Positions 19,390-28,788 of a stretch of DNA of 64,000 bases are shown one piece after another (the first letter of the stretch is position 1; the number at the start of each line of letters is the position of its first letter). The stretch is from positions 1,612,001 to 1,676,000 of the forward strand of contig NZ_AP019720.1 of NCBI RefSeq assembly GCF_006739205.1. Reading direction: 5' to 3'. The translations under genes and the position numbers were made by a program. A model generated the notes under the pieces. The model saw only the letters and a list, made by a program, of their open reading frames with translations. It had not been told where the DNA came from and did no database searches. The DNA is from Streptococcus mutans (GTDB lineage: Bacteria > Bacillota > Bacilli > Lactobacillales > Streptococcaceae).

Positions 19390-19508
19390 CCACACTTTTA
19401 CTCTATAATAAACCAAAAAAGAAGCTATCTTATTATTTCTAAGATGAAGGCATGGGCAGTCTTTAAAAGCAGCCTTTCTTTAAATCAAACAGCTTCTGTA
19501 ACACATAA

Positions 19509-19557
19509 AAAAGCAGGACTAAGGTCAGTTTATAAATGAACACCACTTGTCCTGCTC
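19509..19557 (-). terminator. Terminator downstream of proBA
   Basis: AGCAGGACAAG and the matching CTTAGTCCTGCT form a hairpin that ends in TTTTTT on the minus strand, about 125 bases after proA. The 300-bp gap between rsmH and proA also contains an AGAAGCT/AGCTTCT pair (19422-19494) but no gene that I can see. Confidence 0.65.
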
Positions 19558-19679
19558 TCATTTTCATATCTGTTTTATCTCAAGCGCCATTCTACAATAA
19601 ATAAGTGATGTTTTATTTACATTCTCTATTCAAAATTTTGTCTGGCATTCCTCTTGTGAACTTCACTTCTAATCATCAT

Positions 19680-20930
19680 TTATTCTCTAATTTGTCCTTT
19701 ACCATTAATGTAAAATTTAGTACTGGTTAGAGCTTCTAAACCCATTGGCCCACGGGCATGTAATTTTTGAGTTGATATACCAATTTCTGCTCCCAAACCA
19801 AAGACAAAACCATCTGTAAAACGTGTGGAAGCATTCACATAAACTGCTGCCGCATCCACTTCATCTTGAAAGCGTTCGGCTGCCTGAATATCTCTTGTTA
19901 TAATGGATTCTGAATGATGACTGGTATAGGTATTGATCCAGTCAATCGCTTCACCAAGACTGTTAACAATCTTAACAGACATGATATAGTCTAAAAATTC
20001 TGTCGCGTAATCTTCCTGACTGGCAGGTTGAGCGTTTTTCAAAATCTTTTGTGCCCTATCATCAGCTCGGAATTCAACTGGATGTATTTGATTAATAGCC
20101 GCTTCTAATTTTGGTAAGAAATCCGAAGCAACTTTTTCATGGACAAGTAACCCCTCAGCTGCATTACAGACACTAGGTCGCTGCGTTTTGGCATTAACAA
20201 CAATCTTGCTAGCCATGTCAAGGTCAGCAAACTCATCAACATAGATATGGACATTGCCAACACCTGTTTCAATAACGGGTACCTTGGCTTCCTTTTTTAC
20301 GGTCTGAATCAGACGGGCACCGCCGCGCGGTATGAGAACATCTACGTAGTCCACCGCAGCCATCAACTCTTTGGCAACTTCATGGCTGGTATCTTCAACT
20401 AATTGAACTGCATTTTCATCAAGTCCAAAGCTAGCGAGTGTCCGACGAATCACATTGACCAGAGCTGTATTGGAACAAATAGCATCACGGCCTCCGCGTA
20501 AAATGATAGCATTTCCTGTCTTAAAGGCCAAGCTGAAAGCATCAACAGATACATTGGGACGGCTTTCAAAAATCATAGCAATGACACCTAAAGGCACACG
20601 TTTTTGAATGATTTTCAGCCCAACCATATTCGTATAACCACGAACAACCTGTCCAATGGGATCACCTAAAGCAGCCACATCACGAACAACTGAAGCAATA
20701 TCTTGCAGACGTTTCTCATCCAAACGTAAACGATCTACCATGATAGCGCTAATACCATGTTCTTGAGCCAAGGCGACATCTTTAGCATTTTCTTCTAAAA
20801 TATAAGGCAATTCTGCTAACAAAGCTTCCGCCACTTTAAGCAAAGCAGTATTTTTCGCTTCCGTACCTAATTGAGCAAGTAAAAAACTAGCCTTTTTTGC
20901 ATTTTGTCCTAAATTATCAATAATTGCCAT
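19680..20930 (-). CDS. proA: Gamma-glutamyl phosphate reductase
   Basis: ProA reduces gamma-glutamyl phosphate to glutamate semialdehyde in proline synthesis. The 416-residue protein belongs to the aldehyde dehydrogenase superfamily. It shows [51 protein letters not shown] and the catalytic cysteine in [36 protein letters not shown] at the C-terminus is diagnostic. It lies three bases downstream of proB, so the two are cotranscribed. Confidence 0.97.
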   Translation of the reverse strand: MAIIDNLGQNAKKASFLLAQLGTEAKNTALLKVAEALLAELPYILEENAKDVALAQEHGISAIMVDRLRLDEKRLQDIASVVRDVAALGDPIGQVVRGYTNMVGLKIIQKRVPLGVIAMIFESRPNVSVDAFSLAFKTGNAIILRGGRDAICSNTALVNVIRRTLASFGLDENAVQLVEDTSHEVAKELMAAVDYVDVLIPRGGARLIQTVKKEAKVPVIETGVGNVHIYVDEFADLDMASKIVVNAKTQRPSVCNAAEGLLVHEKVASDFLPKLEAAINQIHPVEFRADDRAQKILKNAQPASQEDYATEFLDYIMSVKIVNSLGEAIDWINTYTSHHSESIITRDIQAAERFQDEVDAAAVYVNASTRFTDGFVFGLGAEIGISTQKLHARGPMGLEALTSTKFYINGKGQIRE

Positions 20931-20933
20931 AAG

Positions 20934-21734
20934 CTACTCCTTTGCAAATAAGGTTCCTATCATTTTTCCATCAAGAGCCCGTAAAATATCACGGGGATTG
21001 GCACCGTTCATCAGAATCATTTGACGGTCACAGTCAAAAATCATCTGAGCACTTTTGATTTTGCTCATCATACCGCCTGTCCCAAACTTACTACCTGCAC
21101 CACCTGCTGATTTAAGAATTTCCTCGGTAATTTCAGTTACATTTTCTCTCAAAACTGCATTATCATAAATAGTTGGATTTTTATCAAAAAGACCATCAAT
21201 ATCAGATAACATAATTAAAAGGTCACTATTTGTAATATTTGCAACTAGAGCTGACAAGCGATCATTGTCGCCAAACTTAGTTGTATGATCCATCTCATCC
21301 ACACTGATGGCATCATTTTCATTAACAATAGGCACAATTCTCATAGATAAAAGGGTCTCAAAAGTATTGGTCACATTTTCAAGACTTTCAGGAAATTCAA
21401 CAACATCTCTTGTTAAAAGAATCTGAGAAACATTGGTTTGATAGTGCGAAAAGATTTGAGAATAAAGGCTCATCATAGCTACTTGACCGACGCTGGAAAC
21501 AGCCTGCTGGCGAGCAACCTCGGCTGGACGCTTATCCATTTTCAAGATATCTAGTCCAAATCCCATTGCACCAGATGAAACTAAAATAACATCAAGTTCT
21601 CTATTCATCAAGTTTGAAATAACAAAAGCCAGCTGATCTATTTTATTCAAATCAATCTTTCCACTTGGTAAAACAAGCGAACTGGTTCCGATTTTGATAA
21701 CAATTCGCTTGACATGTTCAAAATTTCGTTTCAT
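20934..21734 (-). CDS. proB: Glutamate 5-kinase (without PUA domain)
   Basis: ProB phosphorylates glutamate in the first step of proline synthesis. Motifs include [38 protein letters not shown] and [13 protein letters not shown] of the amino-acid kinase fold, and [13 protein letters not shown]. With 266 residues it ends before the C-terminal PUA domain found in longer ProB proteins such as the E. coli enzyme; this short form is normal in streptococci. I start it at 21734 ([10 protein letters not shown]) and not at the ATG nine bases earlier, because that earlier ATG overlaps the -10 box. No ribosome-binding site is present. Confidence 0.95.
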   Translation of the reverse strand: MKRNFEHVKRIVIKIGTSSLVLPSGKIDLNKIDQLAFVISNLMNRELDVILVSSGAMGFGLDILKMDKRPAEVARQQAVSSVGQVAMMSLYSQIFSHYQTNVSQILLTRDVVEFPESLENVTNTFETLLSMRIVPIVNENDAISVDEMDHTTKFGDNDRLSALVANITNSDLLIMLSDIDGLFDKNPTIYDNAVLRENVTEITEEILKSAGGAGSKFGTGGMMSKIKSAQMIFDCDRQMILMNGANPRDILRALDGKMIGTLFAKE

Positions 21735-21741
21735 ATGATTC

Positions 21742-21770
21742 ATTATAACACACTTTTACTGCTCTTTAAA
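21742..21770 (-). promoter_or_regulatory. proBA promoter with a -10 box 7 bases before the start codon
   Basis: TGT-TATAAT (21747-21742) with TTTAAA 17 bases upstream puts transcription start at or next to the ATG at 21734, implying a leaderless proBA mRNA. AGTAAAAGTGTG in the spacer is shared with rsmH. Confidence 0.6.
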
Positions 21771-22083
21771 CGACTCAATAGTAGAAAGATACCTTTAATA
21801 GAACTCCTTTTAACTTTAAAAAATGAAATATTTTATTCAAAAACAAGTAAAATACTATTATGAATGAGGATAAATCTTAACACAACACTCGTATAAATAA
21901 GCAAACGATTAATTTTTTAAAAAGGAGTAGGACAAAATTGATAAACCGCAATGAATGTGATGTCAATTTTATAATCCAGCTTTTGCAAAGTGGACTTGGT
22001 ATTGATATGAACTGAGGCTTATGGGGATTAGATAAGCTTTAACAGTTTAGAAAACCGTTAGAGCTATCACTTGGCAAGAGAGA

Positions 22084-22110
22084 TTTTAATAGTCCGCTGG
22101 ACTGTTAAAA
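22084..22110. other. Palindromic hairpin in the proB-upstream intergenic region
   Basis: TTTTAATAGTCC-GCT-GGACTGTTAAAA is a near-perfect 12-bp inverted repeat with A/T ends, and could terminate transcription from either side. The 480-bp stretch 21744-22231 otherwise holds short remnants, a copy of a dispersed repeat and a terminator, and no intact gene. Confidence 0.5.
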
Positions 22111-22135
22111 TTTTGTACCTAAAAACCAAGATGTG

Positions 22136-22180
22136 AAACTTCCAATCAACCACTGCGTTAGCCTAAAACTACTGCACAAT
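22136..22180. repeat. Short intergenic repeat, copy 2
   Basis: AACTTCCAATCAACCACTGCGT followed by a TGCACA box matches 6385-6430. Both copies lie just ahead of a strong terminator hairpin, which suggests the repeat tracks with transcript ends. Confidence 0.45.
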
Positions 22181-22212
22181 AAAAGGGCCGAAACATTGTT
22201 CCGCCCCTTTTA
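22181..22212 (-). terminator. Terminator after the PepSY lipoprotein gene
   Basis: AAAAGGGGCGGAACA and TGTTTCGGCCCTTTT form a hairpin with one bulged or mismatched position, ending in a T-run on the minus strand about 20 bases after the stop. Confidence 0.7.
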
Positions 22213-22231
22213 TTAGTGTCAAAATGACTGT

Positions 22232-22612
22232 CTAATCATTTACATCTTCTGTCTCCTTGGAAATAATTTTTCCCGTATCAGCATTGATTGTATAGTTATA
22301 TTCTGTTGCATCTTTAGTGAATTCAACTTCAAATTCCGTCACCCCGTCATCAATATCCTGTTCAACGGTTAGCAATGTGACTTCCTTTTCAGTAAAACCT
22401 GCATCTTTAAGAGCAATATGCTTAGCTTGCTCTTTAGAAATTTTAGTTTCGGTGATATCAGAGTGGCTTGTTTCCTTATCACTCTTCTTTGTTGTTTGGT
22501 CAGTCTTCGTCTGAGCTAGTTGATTGTCATCATTGATGTTATCCTTATTACAGGCCATCAAGAGCGGGATTATAGACATCGCTAATAAAAGCGCTAACAA
22601 TCTTTTTTTCAT
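22232..22612 (-). CDS. PepSY-domain lipoprotein
   Basis: The start at 22612 (MKKRLLALLLAMSIIPLLMAC) follows AAAGGTGG and gives 126 residues. Frame continues upstream but without a ribosome-binding site. The lipobox LLMAC predicts lipidation at Cys21. An acidic/Thr-rich linker (about 22-55) follows, then a single PepSY-type domain (ISKEQAKHIALKDAGFTEKE, then EYNYTINADTGKIIS). PepSY domains are thought to act as protease inhibitors or extracytoplasmic sensors. The gene has its own terminator and no obvious partner. The family call is good; the role is unknown. Confidence 0.8.
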   Translation of the reverse strand: MKKRLLALLLAMSIIPLLMACNKDNINDDNQLAQTKTDQTTKKSDKETSHSDITETKISKEQAKHIALKDAGFTEKEVTLLTVEQDIDDGVTEFEVEFTKDATEYNYTINADTGKIISKETEDVND

Positions 22613-22735
22613 AACACACACCACCTTTTTTCTTTGATTGTAACCTACTTTAAGGTCACTAGTCAATAGGAAAAGCAAAATTATTTTGAAAAGATAAGTT
22701 CCAGATTATAAAAAGAAGCATGATGAGGTATCTAT

Positions 22736-22990
22736 TTAACTATTATCTCCCGGCTTCCTACCATGAATTCCTTTTTGACGCTGAATTTCCTTTAGCTTTG
22801 CAGGCGTAATATCATTGCCCTCTTCATCAACGATTTTAAGTCCTTCAATATGATGGCGAATGCTGCGGCGATAGCCTTCAATATACTCTTCTCGAAGTCT
22901 TTCCTGTTCTAGTTTTTCAGCACCAGTTAATCCTTCTGTCTTCTTTTTTCGTGCTAATTCATTAATACGATCAATTTTTGTTTGTTCCAT
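22736..22990 (-). CDS. DUF896 (UPF0291, YnzC-like) protein
   Basis: This 84-residue basic protein has [20 protein letters not shown] and [20 protein letters not shown], the signature of DUF896. The family is a small helical hairpin found in Firmicutes. B. subtilis YnzC falls under SOS control, but no function is proven. It lies downstream of glyS on the same strand, as in many streptococci. AAGGAG precedes the ATG. Confidence 0.9.
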   Translation of the reverse strand: MEQTKIDRINELARKKKTEGLTGAEKLEQERLREEYIEGYRRSIRHHIEGLKIVDEEGNDITPAKLKEIQRQKGIHGRKPGDNS

Positions 22991-23095
22991 AAAAACTCCT
23001 TCTATTTATTTCTTATTTAAATAAAAATAGGTCAACACCTTAATTAAGAAATCAGGGTATGAGACACCAAGTCTTATTACATATCACATCTGAAC

Positions 23096-25135
23096 TTATT
23101 TTGTCCTAATTTCATTAAAAGCTGCGATAGTATTAGCTTTCTGTGCCAGACGATCCAGTAAGTTTAAACGATTCTTTTTCACAGCCTCGTCATCCACCAT
23201 AACCATTGTATTATCAAAGAAAGCATCAATAATCGGACTTAAGACAAAAAGACGGTCAACATTGTCAGTCATATCTTCTGTAAAATGCAATTCTTCAACA
23301 GCATCGAAGAGCTCTTGTTCATATTCATTTTCAAAAATACTGGTGTCCACCATTTCATTATGATTAGACTTCTCTGCTAAATTAAAGACTCGCGATAAAC
23401 TTTCAATAGAAGCTTTAAAATGATCCTCGTCAGCTTTTTCAGCCAAGGCTGCTGCTGCTTCAACCTCCAGACGAACAATATGTGTTGAACTGTCAAGAAC
23501 TGCTTCTCTAATATCTTTTGGTACAGACTTATCAATCATTTTTTCAACACGACCACGAATAAATGCCAGAACATCTGCCTGATTTTGATAAGTCAAACTG
23601 TCAAAGTCAAATTGATAAAGATTGGCAACTAAACGATCCAAAGGAATTTCCCAACCGAATTTATCTAAAATACGAACAATTCCTTGGGTCGCACGACGAA
23701 GAGCATAGGGATCGTTGGAACCACTTGGAATAAGACCGACTGAGAAGAAGGACAATAGGGTATCAAGTTTGTCAGCAACGGCTAAAATAGCGCCTACCTT
23801 GCTGTCAGGCAGCTGACCGTCACTGCTGATTGGCAAATAATGTTCACGAACAGCAGTTGCAACCGCCTGACTCTCACCTGCTAAAGTAGCATATTTTTCT
23901 CCCATGATACCTTGTAATTCATCAAATTCACCTACCATACCAGTCAAAAGGTCAAACTTATAGATGCTAGCTGCACGCTCTATTTCTGCTTTTTCTTGAT
24001 CCGTCAAATCTGCCTGTTCTGCTAGATAAGCCGCAATCTGCTTGGTTCGCATCATATGTTCATATAAAGAACCAATTTTTTCATGGAAAGTAACCAATTT
24101 TAATTTTTCAACTAGATCTGCAATCTGCAATCTTTGGTCTTCACGCCAGAAAAATTCTCCATCTTCTAAGCGTGCTAATAAAACTTTTTCATTTCCTTTA
24201 ACGACATTTTCAATGAATTGTTCATTACCATTACGAACTGAAATGAAATTAGGCAATAATTTACCAGTTTGATCACGAACAACAAAATAACGTTGGTGCG
24301 TTTTCATTGACGTTACCAAAACTTCTTCTGGCAATTCCAAATATTTCTCATCAAAACTCCCCATAAAAGCTGTTGGATATTCAACCAAATTCAGCACTTC
24401 GCTGAGCAATGCTTCATCAATTTCGACAGAAACATTATAGGTTTTTTCAATTTCTCTAATTTGCTCAATAATCATGTCTTCACGTTCTTTAGCGTCAGCA
24501 ATGACAAATTCTGCTCGCAAATCAGTTTCATAAGAGGCAGCGCTAGCAATTTGTGTTTCCTGACCAAGAAAACGATGGCCTCTGCTGATACGCCCAGATT
24601 TAATATCAAGAAAATTAAGATCAAGAGCTTCATCATCCAAAAGAACAACAAGTGTATGAACAGGACGAATATATTCAAAAGTATGATTAGCCCAATGCAT
24701 ATTAACAGGGAAAGTCAGAGACTGCAATACATCAATAAGACCACCTAAAACTTCTTTAGCTGGTTTGCCTGCTTCATTTTTAGTGACATAAACATATTCT
24801 TCGCCCTTGACCTCACGAAATTCAATGGCATCTGTTGTCAATCCTTTACCGCGAACAAATCCTTGGGCTGCTTTAGTAAAATGACCATCAGCATCCAGAG
24901 CAATTTTCTTAGCCGGCCCCTTAAAGTCTTCAGAATAATCACTTTGCTGATCAGCCAAATGAACAACACGAATAGCTAAACGACGAGGAGTTGAAAACAT
25001 TTCTATTTTTTCAAAGGAAAGACGATTGGTCTCCAAAAACTGTCCCATTTTTTGACGTAACTGTTTGATACTCGGCTTTACAACATAAGCCGGCATTTCT
25101 TCAAGACCAAGTTCGACTAATAAATTCTTTGTCAT
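23096..25135 (-). CDS. glyS: Glycyl-tRNA synthetase beta subunit
   Basis: This is the large subunit of the bacterial alpha2-beta2 glycyl-tRNA synthetase, with tRNA-binding and editing-like domains. The 679-residue protein starts [15 protein letters not shown] and contains [12 protein letters not shown], the HD-like region [33 protein letters not shown] and the C-terminal anticodon-binding fold ([10 protein letters not shown] onwards). It is two bases downstream of glyQ. Expression of the pair should follow the T-box upstream of glyQ. Confidence 0.97.
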   Translation of the reverse strand: MTKNLLVELGLEEMPAYVVKPSIKQLRQKMGQFLETNRLSFEKIEMFSTPRRLAIRVVHLADQQSDYSEDFKGPAKKIALDADGHFTKAAQGFVRGKGLTTDAIEFREVKGEEYVYVTKNEAGKPAKEVLGGLIDVLQSLTFPVNMHWANHTFEYIRPVHTLVVLLDDEALDLNFLDIKSGRISRGHRFLGQETQIASAASYETDLRAEFVIADAKEREDMIIEQIREIEKTYNVSVEIDEALLSEVLNLVEYPTAFMGSFDEKYLELPEEVLVTSMKTHQRYFVVRDQTGKLLPNFISVRNGNEQFIENVVKGNEKVLLARLEDGEFFWREDQRLQIADLVEKLKLVTFHEKIGSLYEHMMRTKQIAAYLAEQADLTDQEKAEIERAASIYKFDLLTGMVGEFDELQGIMGEKYATLAGESQAVATAVREHYLPISSDGQLPDSKVGAILAVADKLDTLLSFFSVGLIPSGSNDPYALRRATQGIVRILDKFGWEIPLDRLVANLYQFDFDSLTYQNQADVLAFIRGRVEKMIDKSVPKDIREAVLDSSTHIVRLEVEAAAALAEKADEDHFKASIESLSRVFNLAEKSNHNEMVDTSIFENEYEQELFDAVEELHFTEDMTDNVDRLFVLSPIIDAFFDNTMVMVDDEAVKKNRLNLLDRLAQKANTIAAFNEIRTK

Positions 25136-25137
25136 GA

Positions 25138-26055
25138 TTATGCTTCCTCCTCTGCCAAAAGTTTTTCTCGTGTCATTTCATCTAACAGTGGATAACCAAG
25201 ACGTCTACGTTCGGCTACAAAGGTCTTGGCAGCCACACGCGCTAAATTGCGAATCCGTGCAATGTAACCAGCACGTTCTGTTACCGAAACAGCTCCACGG
25301 GCATCAAGCAGATTGAACGTATGTGAACATTTTAGGATATAGTCATAAGCTGGATGCACTAAGCTTCCCTCCAAGCAGCGTTTAGCTTCTGCTTCAAATT
25401 TTTCAAAATTCTCCAACAGCATCTCTTGGTTGGAAATTTCAAAAGAATATTTAGAATGCTCATATTCTGGCTGTCTGAAAATTTCACCATATTTAACGCC
25501 AGGTGCCCATTCAATATCATAGACAGAATCAACTTCTTGAATATAAGAAGCTAGACGTTCTAAACCATAGGTTACCTCAGCGGTTACAGGTTGTGTTGCT
25601 AATCCTCCTACTTGTTGGAAATAAGTGAACTGGGTAATTTCCATACCGTCAAGCCAAACTTCCCAACCAAGTCCAGCTGAACCAGTTGAAGGATTCTCCC
25701 AATTATCCTCAACAAAACGAATATCATGTTCTAAGGCATTAATACCAAGTAATTCAAGTGATTGCAAATAAAGTTCTTGAATGTTACTTGGTGATGGCTT
25801 CATAACTACTTGGAATTGATGGTGCTGATACAGACGATTAGGATTTTCACCATAACGACCATCGGCAGGACGACGGGAAGGCTCAACATAAGCCGCATTC
25901 CAAGGCTCAGGTCCAATAGCACGTAAGAAAGTGTAGGGACTCATGGTACCTGCACCTTTTTCATTATCATAAGCCTGCATCAACATACAACCCTGATCAT
26001 TCCAGTATTGCTGTAACGTGAGGATAATCTCCTGGAAGGTTAGTTTTTTTGACAT
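25138..26055 (-). CDS. glyQ: Glycyl-tRNA synthetase alpha subunit
   Basis: This catalytic subunit forms glycyl-adenylate and charges tRNA-Gly. It has 305 residues and shows [66 protein letters not shown] and [20 protein letters not shown], the class II active-site elements of GlyQ. AAAGAGAG precedes the ATG. It is cotranscribed with glyS. Its leader is more than 400 nt and carries a T-box, a 21-codon ORF and an extra hairpin. Confidence 0.98.
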   Translation of the reverse strand: MSKKLTFQEIILTLQQYWNDQGCMLMQAYDNEKGAGTMSPYTFLRAIGPEPWNAAYVEPSRRPADGRYGENPNRLYQHHQFQVVMKPSPSNIQELYLQSLELLGINALEHDIRFVEDNWENPSTGSAGLGWEVWLDGMEITQFTYFQQVGGLATQPVTAEVTYGLERLASYIQEVDSVYDIEWAPGVKYGEIFRQPEYEHSKYSFEISNQEMLLENFEKFEAEAKRCLEGSLVHPAYDYILKCSHTFNLLDARGAVSVTERAGYIARIRNLARVAAKTFVAERRRLGYPLLDEMTREKLLAEEEA

Positions 26056-26092
26056 AATTTACTCTCTTTCTTAATAATTATATCTTGCGACA

Positions 26093-26128
26093 TTTCCTTT
26101 TAAAAGCGATATTCTTTTGAAAAGGAAA
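26093..26128 (-). other. Hairpin in the glyQ leader, downstream of the T-box
   Basis: TTTCCTTTT and AAAAGGAAA, with AAAAG/CTTTT inside, form a long stem about 40 bases upstream of glyQ. The 3' arm carries AAAAGGAAA. TATAAT lies 15-20 bases further on (about 26081-26086), so a second promoter may start here. Confidence 0.4.
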
Positions 26129-26161
26129 CAAGTGCATAGACTAGGTACATAGTAATTATCG

Positions 26162-26227
26162 TTAGGTGCTTAAATCTTTAGGATTATTAGCAACTTTGGC
26201 TAGGTGAAAGGTTTGTTCTTTAGACAT
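26162..26227 (-). CDS. 21-codon leader ORF between T-box and glyQ
   Basis: The frame ATG...TAA encodes MSKEQTFHLAKVANNPKDLS plus a final Thr, preceded by AGAGAG six bases away. It contains no glycine codons, so it is not a classic attenuation peptide for glycine. It may be a chance frame, a small protein or a remnant. I do not recognise it. Confidence 0.35.
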   Translation of the reverse strand: MSKEQTFHLAKVANNPKDLST

Positions 26228-26268
26228 TTCGTCTCTCTTTTTTGTAAAATAGCTGACGCTGGGAAATC

Positions 26269-26466
26269 AAAAGAGCCACGCTCAATCACTCCCATGCCAA
26301 CTGACATAGGGGCGTTTGAAACGCGGTCCCACCCTAATTTATTACTTCATTTATCTGATTGTTAGCTTGGCTATTAGCCAAGAGAAAGTGCCAGTCCTTC
26401 ATTTTGTTTCACCTGACTTACACTCTCTCAGGTTCGCTGCAGAAACGCCACAAAACTCTCTTTCTT
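26269..26466 (-). promoter_or_regulatory. Glycine T-box riboswitch of glyQS
   Basis: The leader carries the T-box core AGGGTGGGACCGCG (26335-26322) and the antiterminator AGGG...GCG-loop-CGC-CCCT. Stem I (GAGAGAGTG/CACTTTCTC) has GGC, a glycine codon, followed by A in its specifier position (26392-26390). The short stem I without stems II/IIA-B is typical of glyQS T-boxes. Uncharged tRNA-Gly should stabilise the antiterminator. The competing terminator stem (CCTATGTC/GGCATGGG, 26310-26291) lacks an immediate U-tract; GAGC-GTG-GCTC-TTTT follows at 26283-26269. Confidence 0.92.
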
Positions 26467-26473
26467 AACAAAG

Positions 26474-26502
26474 ATTATAGCAAAAAAGGTCAAGCTTGTC
26501 CA
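26474..26502 (-). promoter_or_regulatory. glyQS promoter
   Basis: TGGACA (26502-26497) and TATAAT (26479-26474) are separated by exactly 17 bases. Transcription would start near 26466, immediately before T-box stem I. Confidence 0.8.
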
Positions 26503-26505
26503 GAC

Positions 26506-26908
26506 TTACTCCAACTTCATGGCGTTAAAAATATACATAAAGAAATCTCGGCTGACTTCAAAATGCCCGTAGCGTAGCTGGCTGGCATAGGTTTTCCAGT
26601 CTGGATGCTGTCTGGCGGTTTCAATCGGGCAAGGCTGGACAGACCTGTAATACTCAACATCCCGCCTGAAAGGGATAAAGTCCGGTGCCATTTCAAATTG
26701 ATAAACCCTATCATTCTTCATCTTACCCGCGGCTGTGAAAGCCTGCGGCTTTTGATTAGAATCAAGAGCGATTTTAGGACTGTAATAGAGCAGGTAATCG
26801 CCCTTTTTCATGCGTCTTAAAGGACCGCCTTTACCATGACAGACCTGGCAAAAACCGCCGTCAACACCGCGTTTAACATGATTTTCTGAAACAACACCAA
26901 CCCAGAAC

Positions 26909-26916
<8 letters not shown>
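26506..26916 (-). CDS. EVE-domain protein (UPF0310)
   Basis: This 136-residue protein has the EVE/PUA-like fold signature: KFWVGVVSENHVKRGV at the start, GGPLRRMKKGDYLLYYSPK and YRSVQPCPIETARQHPDWKTYASQLRYGHFEVSRDFF. EVE domains bind modified bases in DNA or RNA, and some act in restriction of modified DNA. Here it is alone, with no nuclease attached. It overlaps the end of the MarR gene by 8 bp and is the last gene of a three-gene operon. The ligand is unknown. Confidence 0.85.
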
Positions 26917-27813
<897 letters not shown>

Positions 27814-27896
27814 TTATAAGTCTACTTACAATATTTGTCAAGAGAAAAGAATGAGATAGACAGCCATGTCTAATAAGATTTTTGCTTTTTCCAATA

Positions 27897-28508
27897 TCAA
27901 TCCTCACGATTAATATTAACTCCCATAACAGTCAAGTGACCATTGCTAATGAGTTTAATGACCAAACGAGCCAATTCTTTTGCAGGCATATCGAAATCAG
28001 ACTGGATCCACCACATCAAAGTCCCAACAAAAATGCTGGTCAAATAAGCAACAATAAAATCTGTTGGTACGGGTTCCCCAGATTCTGTGACATTAAGTTT
28101 TGTTAAGAGATGATCATATTTTTGATGCAATAATTGACTGAAATCGTTTTGAAGAATTTCTTGAGAAATATTTTTTAAAACAATTTTAGCAATAGAGGGA
28201 TTTTTTTCTAAACTGTGATAATAATGACTTAACAGACTCTCTGCTTTTTTGACCTTGACCGTATCATCAGTAGTAACTTGCGCTGCATCAATCATATCGG
28301 ACAGCTGCTCAATCATTTGTTTTTGAATGCCTTGCTGTAAGGTATCCTTATCGGCATAATGAGAATAAAAGGTTGCCCGATTAATCATAGCCTCATCAGC
28401 AATATCTTGAATAGTAATTTTTTCATAAGGTTTGTCACTCAGTAATTTAACAAAGGCATCAAAAATTAATTTTTCCGTCCGCAAATAACGAATATCAGTA
28501 AATTTCAT
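27897..28508 (-). CDS. TetR-family transcriptional regulator
   Basis: The start at 28508 (MKFTDIRYLRTEKLIFDAFV) has a strong AAGGAGG site, giving 203 residues. The TetR DNA-binding domain is clear: KLLSDKPYEKITIQDIADEAMINRATFYSHYADKDTL (about 18-54). The C-terminal ligand-binding region resembles TetR_C-type proteins. It is divergent from the 1433-residue activase gene, with two inverted repeats between them, so it is the probable repressor of that gene. Confidence 0.93.
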   Translation of the reverse strand: MKFTDIRYLRTEKLIFDAFVKLLSDKPYEKITIQDIADEAMINRATFYSHYADKDTLQQGIQKQMIEQLSDMIDAAQVTTDDTVKVKKAESLLSHYYHSLEKNPSIAKIVLKNISQEILQNDFSQLLHQKYDHLLTKLNVTESGEPVPTDFIVAYLTSIFVGTLMWWIQSDFDMPAKELARLVIKLISNGHLTVMGVNINRED

Positions 28509-28621
28509 GACATTATCCTCCTTAGATAAACAACAAAACGTCAATTGCCGTTGCCTAAACAACACAATCATAAAAATTAACGATTGAATTTGATATTTAG
28601 AGATTTATAATAGCATTATAA

Positions 28622-28654
28622 CAAACGGACTGTTTGATAGGCAACAATCTGTTG
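28622..28654. promoter_or_regulatory. Two inverted repeats between the TetR gene and the activase gene
   Basis: CAAAC-GGACT-GTTTG (28622-28636) and CAACA-ATC-TGTTG (28642-28654) lie in the 280-bp divergent region, close to TATAAT-like boxes reading toward the TetR gene. They have the size and symmetry of TetR-type operators. Which one is used is unknown. Confidence 0.5.
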
Positions 28655-28788
28655 TATTGTCACTGTTATTCCGTTGATAAAAATGTGACTAGAAGGGAAA
28701 ATTGCAGGCTGAATTAGAATTAAGAAGCTCCTTTCTTTACAAATCAGTTTAAAATTCTACGATTTACAGTCAAACTAGGTATTTTTAT

